Positions 1 through 13,700 of a stretch of 64,000 nt of DNA are shown piece after piece. Source of the stretch: Rhopalosiphum padi (Eukaryota > Arthropoda > Insecta > Hemiptera > Aphididae); NCBI RefSeq assembly GCF_020882245.1, contig NC_083598.1, positions 48,273,858 through 48,337,857 of the forward strand, written 5' to 3'. The notes beneath the pieces were generated by a model. That model was not told the origin of the DNA. It did not search any database and worked only from the letters and a program-made list of their open reading frames with translations. The position numbers and the translations under genes were made by a program. How positions within the stretch are numbered: the stretch's first letter is position 1; each line of letters begins with the position of its first letter.

Positions 1-2692
1 AAAAATATGTTCTGTGATTAGGTATTATATTTTATAGACGCTTGACTTTGAGCTATTATATTGATTAAAAGACAAGTGGCGAAATATGAACTGAGCTACG
101 AATGCTACGATAGTCACGGCTTACTTATTTTTTTAGGAAAATCGATTTTGATTATTTGGATTAGTTTCATAAATACTAACCTTACTACACCTAACTTGAT
201 TGTCTATAAAATAAGTTAAAATATTAAAATTATTTTAAATCACGACACCTATCACAAATATACAATTCTCAGTTAACTTATACGTTTTAAACTTTAGATA
301 AATATAATATACAGTTCATATGAACTGTCTGATTATTTAATATTAATTACTATTTTATAATATGAATATTTCTAAAATTTCAACGTTGGTACTTTATACC
401 AATTATAATAATCTTTTGTTTTAACACAATATAAAAAATGGATAGGCTATAAAATTTAAAAATGTCCGTTAGGTCTTATTATCTCAATATTATTACTTTT
501 ATAAGTAATAGTTAATTAAATTAAGTTAACCAATGTATTTTTAATTGGAATTATTGGAATTAATTGTTAAATTATTTTACATACTATTATGATAGTGGTG
601 AATCATGTAATTTAAAACTACGAGATATTTGGGTGCATTGTTCAAGTTAGGTTTTTAAAATGTTAAAAGGTTCAACCAAAAACAGGATTAGATATTTAAT
701 TTGTAATCACTTTAATTACTTTTAAATGTTAAGTTTTTTTTTTAAATCTTTAGATTTATGAGTCTGTAATATGTAGTTTATGCAGTAATATTGTATTTAA
801 AGGTATTTTTTGATTTTTAAATATTTTGGCAATTGGCTATGTCAATGTAAGAAAAGTAATTGAACATTAAGTGTATGCAAATCCATTATTGCCATAACAA
901 TGTGCCACCCATGATAATTGATAAGTGATAGTGTTTAATGAATGTCTAAGAAATAAACTTACTAACGTTTGACTGTAAGTCACAAATCAATAATTATTTT
1001 GTTCACAAAATTTTCACATAAATATCCTTTACTAGTTTTTACATTATTTGTTATATTCCAATTTAAATTATTACAAGAATGACTTTTAAAAGCAGATTAT
1101 ATTATATGCTGATCATGATAGTCAATAATGTTTAATTCACTTTTTAATGTGAATAATTTTTCTATATCTAATATCTACATTAAATAATTTAATTTGAAAG
1201 ACATAAAGTAAAAATTATTATTATTTGTTTAATTAATTCTCAGGAGATACTCATAAACATTAATAGTATTTAATTACACTTAAAACATAAATCCAATTTG
1301 TTTCACACTGCTTAACGCATAACAGTTAATAGGTCTGTGTGCATCTGTATGTCTTTACAATTTGTCACAGTATATGCAAATAAGATAAATGTAAATTATT
1401 AACAAATAAATATATATATATATATTTCATAAAATAACAATCTAAACAATACATTTATAATGAATTAAATTCATATACATTTCAACGGTATAAAAATGAC
1501 TATCTCTGTGAATTAAATTATTCAATAACATGCTGTTTGTAAGACAGCAAACTTATACAATATTTATAAAAAAATAAAATGTTCTTTGAATATACGCAAT
1601 ACAAAGGTTTGTAAACACAAAAAATACATATTGTATTATTCAAGCAAGGCATCATTTATAAATACTGACAATACTTTCTTATAGAAGAATTAATTTTGAG
1701 CATTAAAATAAATTACTAAAATTATTATTAATAATAGTAACAAATACAAATTCAATAGAATATTTTCGCTAACAACAATGAGTTATTTAGCACTTAGCAG
1801 CATACAAATTTTAACATAACAATGATTAATATTAGAATTACATGCCAAAAATATAAAGCATTTATTTCATTGGTTGTATCAGAAAATGTAACAATGCAAT
1901 AAAGAATAAACAATTATTGAAGTGTTATTAAACCCTATCTGCTAATAATGAGCCTATTGTTTCGTGTAAATTATCTGGCGTAATCAGTAAAGAATAGAAG
2001 TATTATTTGGTCAAAAAAAAGTTACTTTTACAATAATATACTTCACTAATTTTAGCTGTTAAATGTGAATAAATATTTATAATAAAACATAAAGATATAC
2101 ATTATATATTGCAATATATTAATTTGTTTTTTACAAATGTAGGTAGTTTATAAATACCATAAAAATAATATGTAAGTGATGACGCATGGTTTAGTTATAG
2201 GAAAGCACAATATAATATATATCATAACAGATAATATAAAAATTCAAATGCAATGTTGGAAATAAAATAAGATATGAATTATCAATTTTGATTTATTGTG
2301 TGCAAATTTGATCATAAAAGTGCAATTATTAAAATATAAATGTCATCTTATTCAAATAGATAATAAATTAAGTATAAAAAGTATGTATAATAGAATAATG
2401 ATAAATTGTAATTGCAGCGAAAGGTCAGACTTGTCAAACTGCACCAATTGATGCAAACAGTTTTTTTGTATCCCTGTATACAGGAACAAATCATGGGGTT
2501 AAAAAGTGAATTTTAGAAGATTGTAATGATTTATTATTAAAATAAAAAATATTCAATTTCAAACAAATGCAATTATTTAAGGTGCACGTATTATCAATAT
2601 CAATGTTTTAAATTTAATTCTAAATGAATGCTCTAAATATATTGTAATAATTAAATAAATATTAACTTGTATTTTCTGTCTATTTTTTATCC
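1..2692. other. AT-rich flank downstream of the isocitrate dehydrogenase gene
   Basis: I see no coding exon on either strand. The sequence is mostly short A/T runs with a small (TA)n tract near 1410-1424. The part nearest 2690 should contain the 3' untranslated region of the minus-strand dehydrogenase gene. A minus-strand AATAAA (plus-strand TTTATT) at 2530-2535, about 160 bases past the stop codon, is a plausible polyadenylation signal, with another at 2292-2297. Such hexamers are frequent by chance here, so the transcript end is not fixed. Confidence 0.5.
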
Positions 2693-5600
2693 TTACGGTT
2701 TCAATTTAATGTCCAAATGTTCTTTCACACTATCCAAATACTCATTGGTATTTAAGTACATTCCTTCTTTAACATTTTTTAAGCCATGTATACAAGCTGC
2801 AAGATCTTTAGTCATATGGCCGGCATCAACACTTCCTACACAAGCTTCTTCCAATGTATCACAAAATCTATATGATATAATAGTATAGTATTAATCGCTA
2901 TGTTAAGAAAACTTATCCTTAAGAAATATACTTGGTAAGTTCAGGAGTGTTATCAAGCATTGCCCTGTGCTTAAGACCACGAGTCCAAGCATAAATTGAA
3001 GCGATTGGATTTGTTGATGTTAGTTTTCCTTGTTGGTGTTGTCTGAAAATAATATTATATTTGTAAATATACATATATTGAATCATATTCAACAGATATA
3101 TATTAACCTGTAATGTCTGGTGACTGTTCCATGAGCAGCTTCAGATTCTAATGTCTTACCATCAGGACATACGAGAACTGATGTCATAAGGCCCAAGGAG
3201 CCTAAAAATAAATTATGATAGTAAATCAATTAAAATCAAATTATCAAGAGTGTTGTTGTCACCAACCATATCCCTGAGCAATAATATCGGACATGACGTC
3301 TCCATCATAATTTTTACAAGCCCATACAAAACCACCATCTCCTTTTAATGCTTGTGCAACCATGTCATCAATCAACCGATGTTCATACCAAATCTTAGCT
3401 GCTTCAAATTGAGACTTGTAGTTCCTAAAGATAAAATAGTTAAATAATAGTTCAATCATTCAAAAATAAAAGTTGTATCATACTTTTCAAAAATCTCTTG
3501 AAAAATGTCTTTGAATCTTCCATCATATTTTTTAAGGATAGTATTTTTTGTAGATAAATAAAGCGGCCATTTTTTTGACAAAGCCACCTTTTTACAAACA
3601 TTTTATAATACTAATAATGAATAATTATTATGAAATAATTGATAAAATAAAGGTATAATTTATTTAAACAAACTTGAAAACTGGAGTGAGCAAATGATGC
3701 TATTGAATCATCCAAATTATACATGGCCATCGCTACACCAGTAGATTTAAAATCAAATACTTTAAGCTTTTCTACTTGCCCTTTGTGATCAGTAAAAACT
3801 AATTCCAACTAGATACAAAATTGAAAATAATTATGATTATTATTTATGTATCTTACAAAAATTAATTTGGCTATCTACCAATATACAATCTGCTACTGTT
3901 TTATGTATTATCTAAAAATAAGAGTATAGCATGTGGTCTATCAATGGTTTGTATTTGTATCATTATGATTATTGTATCATTTATTATTACCAATTTATAA
4001 ATTTCATCTTTATACCTTCTAATGATACACATTTTATTTTTATATCTGTGTTCATGTTATAAAATCAATGATATAGACAAAGTGGCTAAATTTTGAAATT
4101 ACCAAACTTAATATTGTATAACCCATTTTTTAAAAATAACATAATATAAGATAATAAAATAGTACAGCTGTACAACATTATTCTATATTTTGTTATAAAA
4201 TAATACTAAAGCACTCAGCTTCTATTACACGGGACAAACTTATTAATTGACCAGGACACTGGGGCATGCCATTAAAACCGGGACGAATGGCAAGCCTAAT
4301 TATAGATAACATTAGTTTAACTAATAGAATCATTTGTGGTGTATTACAGTAAGTTACTAAAACAAATAAAGTATAATATTTAACATTATAATCAACTTTT
4401 TTTAAATGTTTTTGTAAAGAATATTTTTAATTACAGAATCTAAAGTTATTAATAAAAATGAATTACATTTTTCTTTTTAAATCTATAGCCATAATAGTAT
4501 TATTTTATTAATTAATAATTTCATGTAAAATCATAAAAATTAAAAAAATGTATTGCCGACCACATACTATACTTTTATAATTGGTTTATTATTATTAGGA
4601 TAAGACAACATTTATTGTATATTAGAAGATAGCAAATAATTCAAATTAGTAATTAGTAATTACTGACTTGGCCAGGCCTAGTAACTAAGTAATCAGTAGC
4701 TTTGTATTGATCACCATGTGCATGCCTGCCAATAACAATAGGTTTGGTCCAACCAGGGACCAGCCTAGGAATAGATTTACATATAATTGGTTCTCTAAAC
4801 ACTGTTCCACCAAGAATATTACGTATTGTACCATTAGGACTGAGCCACATTTTTTTCAATTTAAATTCTATAAAATACAAGTAATTAATTAATTAACAGT
4901 AATCTCAAATGTAATTAGAATATAAAGCAATTTTATACCTTCAACACGAGCTTCGTCCGGTGTAATTGTTGCACATTTAATGCCCACATTATATTTTAAT
5001 GTAGCTTCTGCAGCATCTATAGTTACTTGATCATCAGTTGCATCTCTATGGGGTAGACCAAGATCGTAGTACAAACAATCTAACTAGGAGTTAAAATGAA
5101 TTACAAAAAATTGATATAGCCAAAAACAGAAAAATTCTTTATGATAATTATTGTAAAACAAACTTTGATATAAGGAAAAATGAGTGTTTCTTTTATTTTT
5201 TCCCACATAATTCTAGTCATTTCATCACCATCCATTTCAACAATAGGATTTTTTGCCAAGATTCTTGTTGAAGCTGTGGCATCTAAAATATAATATGAAA
5301 ATTAAATTATATAGGTACATACTAATTAATTGTATTTATAAGGTTTTAATTTTGTAGTACTTTCGTGATTTGTATTTTGTACAGTACCTATACATTGTTT
5401 TAATTTGTCGTGTTACATACAAATTCTGATTATTTTTGTCTTTTTAAACATAAATTTCATATGATCAGTTATTGTTATTTTTTTTGGAGAAATACTTTTT
5501 TTTCTATGAATATTTTTCAAAATTGTCTGCACTATTATTGGCTATTAAGTAGTTAATAATTAATAAATAGTAGAATATAAAGTACATATTACTTATAACT

Positions 5601-6569
5601 TAACTATTACAGTGATTATGTGATTATACTAACAGATAATGTAAGCTAGATCAATTCAAGTGTATATAAATACTAATTATCTATATCATTAGTAAAATAA
5701 TAATTTGTGACCTATTTTTTTTTCTTCTCTTGGTGAAGCAATAATGTACACTTTGTAACTTTGATAACCATTTACATATTACATAGAAATTAATTTCCGG
5801 GATTTATAACCAAAACAATAGTTATTTTCTAAACTTAAAACTATCATTATAATACTTACAACGTTCTTAAAATCTATACATCACCAAAATAATGTTAAAT
5901 TTATATGTACAAATTAATTATTTTAAATTAATCTTTGAAGTGAATTAATTGAAGTTGATAATAATTTGTCTTTATTCTATAAATTAAAATAGTATTTATA
6001 ATAATATTATAACCTATAAATCCAAAATATTCAAAAAAATAATTAATGTGAAATTCTGATAATTTTTGTTTTAGTTTAAAAATATTTTTTATTATAATTA
6101 TCAACGTAAACGGCAAATCATATTATATAAAGGATAACATCAAACGTTTCATGTTAGTAAAGGTAGTGTAATAAGTAGATTACAATGAATATCTAACAAG
6201 AAGTATGATTTTACTTTAATTCATACATCCACTGAACAGCGTAACTGATCTGTAACTTGCTTTATTATTATGTGCAAAACAATATTTTTGTAAAAATAAC
6301 CTCAACACCATAGCTATAATACAAATTGGATGCATTGGAAATATAAACCAAACAAATACATTTGGCAAACCTATACTTGTGATCAATTGGTTAATTTGTG
6401 AGACCGATTACAATGCAATTTAATAATAAATAATAAACTACGAGTTACAACGAGTGAAATCGATTTTAAACGTTATATGACACCTTGTTGTAGACTTACA
6501 ATTGCGATTACGAGCCAAGGCAGTGGACTTGGCGAGTCCAGCGGTCAAACCCAGTAATTTCTTCGCCAT
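2693..6569 (-). CDS. Idh: NADP-dependent isocitrate dehydrogenase, mitochondrial-type, 10 coding exons
   Basis: It oxidatively decarboxylates isocitrate to 2-oxoglutarate while reducing NADP+. Coding exons in transcription order: 6569-6500, 5282-5164, 5083-4939, 4867-4668, 3808-3674, 3587-3484, 3424-3267, 3201-3108, 3042-2932, 2867-2693. All introns are GT-AG, phases agree, and the sum is 1311 bases (436 residues plus stop), the expected family length. SPNGTIR gives Arg127, FREP Arg136 and IGRHAHG Arg159; their 9 and 23 residue spacings match the isocitrate-binding arginines (R140, R149, R172 of human IDH2). Tyr166, Lys237, Asp277, Asp300 and Asp304 match the catalytic and metal ligands. The family signature NYDGDVMSDIIAQGYGS starts near residue 296. 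The N-terminus MAKKLLGLTAGLAKSTALAR is basic and amphipathic with no acidic residue, so mitochondrial import is inferred. The C-terminus lacks a peroxisomal SKL. Function is very secure; the leader exon is slightly less so. Confidence 0.95.
4200..4300. repeat. GC-richer patch in a dehydrogenase intron, possible transposon remnant
   Basis: Within the 0.86-kb intron at 3809-4667, about 100 bases are clearly less AT-rich than their surroundings and contain repeated gggac and ccagg words (gggacaaact, accaggacactggggc, ccgggacgaatggc). No open reading frame or paired ends were found. It looks like a decayed interspersed repeat, by composition only. Confidence 0.25.
5283..6499 (-). other. First intron of the isocitrate dehydrogenase gene
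   Basis: This 1.2-kb intron separates the leader exon from the catalytic-domain exons. The donor is GTAAGT and the acceptor TTTTAG. I looked for an alternative first exon that could give a cytosolic isoform, since insects such as Drosophila make more than one form from one Idh gene, and did not find one I could support. The intron is otherwise plain AT-rich sequence. Confidence 0.6.
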
Positions 6570-6980
6570 GATCAGGATCGGACGATTTGTACGACACAAC
6601 GAAACTACGTTGGTGCTCTTAATTCTAGTCTAGGATGACTAGAACCAGAAAGGCAAACGACGAGTACGAGACGAACGAATTTGACGACTGCTGATCGCGG
6701 ACGTGGAACGTCGAACTGCCGAGTCTCGAGTGTCGGCGCTTCGGCGATCGTGGCGGACGTCCACAACAACAACTCGATACCTACTCCAAAGTAGCGAAGT
6801 CTATAATATATTGTATATTATTCTATTATTTACCTACTACTAATATTATCTACGGCCCTTCGGTTCGCTCAACAGTTAAATTATCATGATAATATTGTTA
6901 TTGTTTCGGTCCGACGTCCGAGCGGCTGATAACGCATGGTAGACAAGACCAGTGTGACCTACGCGGCTACGCGGCATGAG
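6570..6980 (-). promoter_or_regulatory. CpG-rich 5' flank and probable promoter of the dehydrogenase gene
   Basis: Immediately upstream of the minus-strand start codon the sequence becomes much richer in G, C and CpG than anything nearby (cgatcgtggcggacg, gagcggctgataacg, gcggctacgcggcatg). It drops back to AT-rich sequence after about 6980. This is the pattern of a housekeeping promoter and 5' untranslated region in an AT-rich insect genome. I see no clear TATA box and do not assign a start site. Confidence 0.5.
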
Positions 6981-9900
6981 TGAAACTCGTCGAAGCGATG
7001 AATAAATTGCCGTTTTCGTCTCGAAAAAATAATTTTGTATAATATTTACATTAGTAGAAAAAAAAAAGATAATAATTATTAAGTAATCGTGGTTAAAAAT
7101 TTAAACGATAAAAATTGTCAATTGGGTGATCATACGTCATAAGTTATAAGTCTTAGATAACTTTTAATCGTTAACCAAAAGGAGGTACAGACGAAGGTAC
7201 CTACAGTATAAAATTAAAAACCCAACTAGGGAGAAGTAAACGAAATAAATAAATCCTATTTTCAACGAAATCGATAAAAAAAAACTAGTAAGTTAAATAC
7301 ACAATTTATAAATATTTAAGTTTTTAAATTAACATTTTAATCTACATATCGAATATATTATAAGAAGAATTCTTAAACAGTCGACAGATTTTAGGAGTAT
7401 TTTAGAATATTTAATGTGACTACTGACTTACTCGTCTTGTATGATTTTTAGGGGATGATATATTGGTTTGAAAATTTATGTTTAGCCTTTTTCTTGAAAG
7501 ATATTTTTTGTGTTGTACAAAAAGTAATTGTACTTGGGAATTGTTATACAGCTTCTACTCATTAATATCAATCAGAAAGTGTTGTAGTAGCAACTAATAA
7601 AAATATAATACATATACGTATATTACTATTATGTTTATCGTGTGTATATGTAAACATAACAATTTACTAAAAGATAACTATTTTTAATTTTGATCATTAT
7701 TATACAAAGATACAAAATACAAAATAGAAACAATGATATTTTTCATTATAAATCATTAAAACTTTAAATGTACTATGCCACTATGGGCTATGGCATGTAA
7801 ATTAATCACTTTTTGTAGTTTATAAGATGCGTTACAAAATATTATATAAATAATACAGAAATGCCTATGTACTCGTACTTGCGTTCTGCTATCGTTTGAA
7901 CTTTGTACGTAAGTTTTAGCAACAAAATAAGGCTGCAGAAATTTCATGCTTAGCTAAGATTTACAAAAATTAAAGACCTTTTAATAAATAATGATATTAT
8001 CACCATGATAAAATACCTATCATTTGAAATGATAAAATAATATTTTTATTTTATCATAATTAGCGCGTTGAAAGCTACAGAATAAAATGTACCTCCTATT
8101 AACCTATTATTCCAAATCTAAATAATGTATATGAATTATAGCGAGGTTACCTACTTGTATAAATGTATAATACCTACTATAGAGGTATTAACTATATTTA
8201 TGTCGAAACAACGTAATTATATCTTATTTGCATAGATATAAATTTTCTTATAAATTTCTTTTGTTCCTGTGCTGTTCTGGTTTAAGAATCGATTTTTTCG
8301 TATGGCGTGTTATATTACATATATTTAGTATTTTGATACCTATATATATATTATGTATATATATATATTATATACTGTATACCTCTATGAAAGATGTAAA
8401 TAGGTCCCGAGTGTAAAGTCGAAAGTAGGTATATGTATAAGTGTATATATTATATTATGTATACATAGTTTAATATTTTATCGGTAGTACACGTAAACGT
8501 AACAGCCATTTGTTATAGTAAAGTTAAAATATTTATATTTTTATTTTAATAATAAACAAGTATTTTATTTTAAACTCAAATATATTATACAAATTACCTA
8601 AGCATTATTGAGAAAAGAAATGTATAGCAAATTTATAATATATTATATTATACAAGATGAAAAATACATTTAAAAATAATATGGAAAATTAATTATTAAG
8701 CAATGAACATACACCAAATTCTTCAATAAAAATAATAGTCATACGTTCATTACAAGATAAATGCGTACAGCCAATCGTAGTAATTACAGCTTAATAGAGT
8801 GACACGCAGAAGACGGTCTACATACCAATTATATTTATAAAGATCCTATTGGAAAAAAAATGTAATTTATAAAAATATTCAGTATAGCATATATAGCAGT
8901 ATATTGCTTTATATTAATAAACTAAAAAATAATACTTGAAAACTACGTATACCTATAGAACCTACTATATGTATAACTACATTGTTTTCAACAAAATAGT
9001 ATTAATAGAATTTGTATATCTCAATAGGTATAATACTATAATAGTAGTTGTATTATATAATATACTTATAATTATTATACTGTCAAAAACATATTATACA
9101 TTTCAATAACATTTTCGTTAATTAAACTTAATATTTTTAAAAAGACCCAATTTTCTTGACTAATTTAATCAAGTATTTTATGAGTTACTTAGGTATATAA
9201 TATTGTGTACACCGAATACATTGTATTCAATAATATGGTCACGCGATTTACATGCCATAAAATGTATAATATCGCGTCATAAATACACGGTTATTCTGTA
9301 TTCGTGCGCTTAAAAAAAGTATTTAAGAATTTGATCACAAAATTAATACTTAGTTTTAGTATACAGTAATAGTATTTGATTTTATATTAATATAAAAAAA
9401 AATCAAATTATTATTAGACATTATTATTTTATAATTATGCTATGATTATAAAACCTAAAATAATTCGTTTTATACATAATTATATTACCTAAATACCTAA
9501 TATATTACGGATTAATATAGCCAGCATTGTATTACGTTAAAATTATTTATAGTGCTTAATTCCTATATATTATATAGTTACGCCATACGACTATCAGGCT
9601 ATACATTGATTTTTTTAAACTACGGTGGTTCATAAATTGTGCTTTAACACACGTAAAGGAACAACACGAATCAAACATTAAAAGTTATAAGACACAATAT
9701 TATGCAACAGCGCAAATTGCTCGATGAACAAAAATTAAAACGCATAATAAATCAAGAAAACATTTCAAGTTGTATCTAAAAAAAATGAAACGTTTAAGTT
9801 GATAAAGTTAAACGTCAAAATTTGATTCTACATAATGTGTTAACATATAAAAATAACAATATAAATCACCAACGATATTACGACTATAATTAACCCGAAT

Positions 9901-10579
9901 AGTAAAGTAACCGATTCTCTGTACAATTTAATTTTAAAAAGTATTTGTATTGATTAAATATTTAATCAATGGTATTTGTGAATAAATTGTGATTTGTTAG
10001 TGGTACATAACTATTGCAGTTAAACTGTTTAATATTATTGTGTTAATTAAAAAAAAAAACCAATGTTCAGATAAGCTGCTTTTTTCCAAAACAACTAAAT
10101 TGTTAGCGACATGTCATGCTGTTGAAAAATTAACAAAATTGTAAAATTAGTTGTCTACTGTCATTGCCGCATACTAACTGTAAATCAATAAATCATACAT
10201 AAAAATACATAATGACTAATGAGTAATATTTTTATGTATAATATAATAATAACTATAACCTCCCACGAATTGTAAATATATTATATAAAAAGCAGCAATT
10301 TAAAATATAATGTATGTATTATTATTTATTGAACAGCAATCATATCATATTATGTTTTATAAACAAATATACAGGTAGTAGATATTTTATATAATTCAGT
10401 CTGTATAAAAGACACAAATTTTATAGAAATATAATAAAGTTAATTACAACAACAAAAAAATAATAATTAAAAAGCTACATGATTATTTCTATACAATTGT
10501 ATGTGTTTATATAAGCGCTACACTTAACACATAATATACCTATATGACTAAATTTAACACAATAAAAAGGAATAATGTA
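6981..10579. other. Intergenic AT-rich region between the two genes
   Basis: No exon with credible protein similarity was found on either strand. Open frames here are short and rich in Ile, Tyr, Asn and Lys, as expected from AT-rich noncoding DNA. There are TA-rich low-complexity stretches around 8335-8375 and 8420-8465. The upper end should hold the cadherin 3' untranslated region: plus-strand TTTATT at 10580-10585 and 10325-10330 are candidate polyadenylation signals for it. Confidence 0.5.
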
Positions 10580-10715
10580 TTTATTTATATACACGTTTTA
10601 TGACGTATGTATGTATAAATGTAATAATATATAAATACCTTATGTTATAATTTTGATCTTATCACATAGTTGTTATACTTAATATTTTAGTTTAATTTCG
10701 AATGATCGAAATATC

Positions 10716-10793
10716 TTAAAAATAAACGGTCAAGTTGTCTTCTCTTCTCGTTTCTTCGACTGGAGTCACACTGACGCTCGGGTCGATCTCACG
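10716..10793 (-). CDS. Last coding exon of the cadherin, possible PDZ-binding terminus
   Basis: This short exon is too small for standard ORF listing but continues the frame of the exon at 12764-13056 across a phase-0 intron (donor GTATGT, acceptor TTATTAG). It encodes REIDPSVSVTPVEETRRED and then NLTVYF and a TAA stop. The last residues V-Y-F have the hydrophobic-x-hydrophobic form of a class II PDZ ligand, which would fit a cadherin anchored to a membrane scaffold. The exon is inferred from frame and splice-site agreement and from the stop codon; without it the frame runs on into the intron as VCKINQN. Confidence 0.7.
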   Translation of the reverse strand, partial: REIDPSVSVTPVEETRREDNLTVYF

Positions 10794-13700
10794 CTAATAA
10801 TAAAGGACAAAACAATAAATAATTAGGCGTCATAATTACAAAACCACAAAACAATTATTAATAATAATACGAGTATACTTATATATTATTGATAGGTTTA
10901 CACGTCTCGCACAGTACCTATATAATGTTGTTTTTTTTTAAAACTATTGTTGTATGATGTATATGTACATAGGTATAACAAGAATATTTAACCGATCAGT
11001 AGTTATATCTATACCTATTACTATGATGGCAGATCTGCGCCGATAATACGCCTAATAATGTCATACACAGAATAAATTAAATTTAACCATAATAATATCA
11101 TACAATAATACAATATGTACAATTTAAATTTTGTCTATTTAAATAGAAAATATTTCAAGTATCATAATATAAACATTAAAAAAAAAATGTATGTGAGTTC
11201 TACGAATAATAATTCTCGTTTGCTATATTTATTAATAATTGAGCCACACAGTTAACATACATTAGATGTTAATTATGTTAATTATATTAATTATGTATAC
11301 ATTGTTTATTTAGTAAATAATAATATATAATAATAGTATTTATTTATTATTTATAATATCGATCAATTTAAAATAAAAGTTAAAATATACATAATATATT
11401 ATACTCATACACAATAAAAAAAACCATTACCTACACGTTTTCTAAAAAAAATACGTAACATTTAAGTTTTTTTTTAGTGATATCAAATTAGGTTCCTATC
11501 TAAAAACCTTATGAACATAATAATTGTATACTGCGTGTCGTAAATCACAAAACATTTAAGTATAGTTTCACCTTTACTATTATAATAAAAATAACTATGT
11601 AAGTAATAGGTAGATTGAATTCACAACACTAAACTTGTTATTATCTGGTATCTATACTATAGTAATATAGTGTCCATTTTATACTACGTATAGGTATATA
11701 ATCAATGGTTTAATAAACTTAATTGTTAAATTTATTTTACTTTATAATTTCACTAAAACATCTCGTTTCCTTTATTGACCATAATAGTATAGCCAGTATA
11801 GATAACTACCTAGGTACCAATTGCATAACTTGGTGGTCTCGAACTTAACTTTCTATATTGCTATATTAGATTAGCTGTTTTAGTGTTTTGAGTGTGTTGA
11901 CTGTTCACGATTCGAATTTAACAATAATTAAGAACTAAGAACTACAGTGGTAGGAGTGGTTCAACAAAATAAATGTACCTATATAGTTAACGAATGCTAT
12001 GCTTTGATAATTTCGTTAATTTATTTTACGTTACATACTATTAACCTAAATACATATTCTAATATATTTTTGCAATAAAATTATCGTGAGATATAATTTG
12101 ATTAAGAAAAAAAATCGATGAAATTTTAATATATACGTCAAGGGCTGTTTCATGTTTGAACTCCATTTTTAAACTAATACCAAAATTAATAAATATAATT
12201 TTCAGAAGAATTAGCAGTAATTTTTAATTTTATTATATCCACGTTATTTTGAATTTAATGCCACTCTTGATGCTAGGGAACCATATATTATAATATATAT
12301 ATTGCATATTTTCATGTACTTATAATTTTAAGTTTCTATACATTTAAAATTAACAAATTGATTTTAAATGTATTAATTGTATTAATAGAAAACTATAAAT
12401 TGATAATTAAAGAAATAACTTTAATTACTTATACCTAATTATTGTTGTAATAGGTACTACAATTTATAGATAATGTACAAATATATTATTTAGTTGAGTT
12501 TAAGAATGTTATTGTTTAAATATCAGTGTAAAATGTTTATAGTAAGCCAATAAGGGCCAATTGGTGATTTTGGTCAATCATTTTCCGTAAGTAGTATTAC
12601 TTCCACGAGATTTTAGACATAAATTATCTATGAAGACTATAACCTTATTATTTATACTCAAAGTTGATTTCTAATTTTAATATATATATCTTAATGTCAT
12701 ACCATTGATTAAATATACTTAATCAATGGCCATAGGTATCTAATTTTGATTTATTTTACATACCGTCATGTGAGCACACGAATTACGATCATCCCAGCTG
12801 AGCTTCTTAACACGTTTAGGGATAGCCTCGGCAGGCCAATGGGGCATCCTAGAAAATCTGCTCACTGGACTTGGAGTAGCTGTAGTCGTAGTGGTCGAAG
12901 AACCAGCAGGCGATCTGCCACCACCTCCACCACCCCTGGGAACTTGTGGTGGAGCCGGTGCAGGGAATTTGTGCCTAGATCGAGGAAGTGTTTGCTGTAC
13001 TGCGCCCATTTTAGCTCGACCATTTCCATTTGTTGTTCCAGGAAACATTCTAGTTGCTATAACCATCAACAATTATGGAAACAGTAAGTCAATATTATTA
13101 TTATATTAATCGAGTACTTATATAAATAAATTATATTTCACATGTAAAATATGTTTGATCCAACAATATAATATGATATTTTACATAATATGGCATTATT
13201 AAAATAATGAAAATAATGAAAATAATACATTTTCATTTAAATAATTATTTAAATAAAAAATGATTTATTAATAAAAATAATCGTGCTCAGAATTTAAATA
13301 ATTTTTCGAATAATGTTTTATTCAAATAATTGAGTATAAAAGTTATTCGAATAACTATTTTTGAAAATTATTCGAATATTCTTTTTTTTAAATAATTGTG
13401 AAAAAATCAATTGAACAATAACTATTAAGATAGTAATTTTCTCAATTCATTTGGTATTATTTAATTTCAATTTTTAAATCATAATATTTTGTAGAAAAAA
13501 AAATACAAACTTTTAACCGTTGCAGTGTATAAAGGATCGGCAGAGTCCTCTTTCGGATTGAATAATGGATTTTGCATTTTAGTGCCCACTCCAACTAAAC
13601 GCTTTTCGTCATATATCGGATTGGTGCGTTTAAATCCTTCAAACTTAGTGCGTACGTCAAAATTAGTTGCAGTGCCAAGTTTCGGTTGTTTACTAAAAAA

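Noticed and set aside
12746..13087. Plus-strand open frame of 113 codons
   Set aside because: It is the antisense shadow of the cadherin tail exon at 12764-13056, whose frame and splice sites are well supported.
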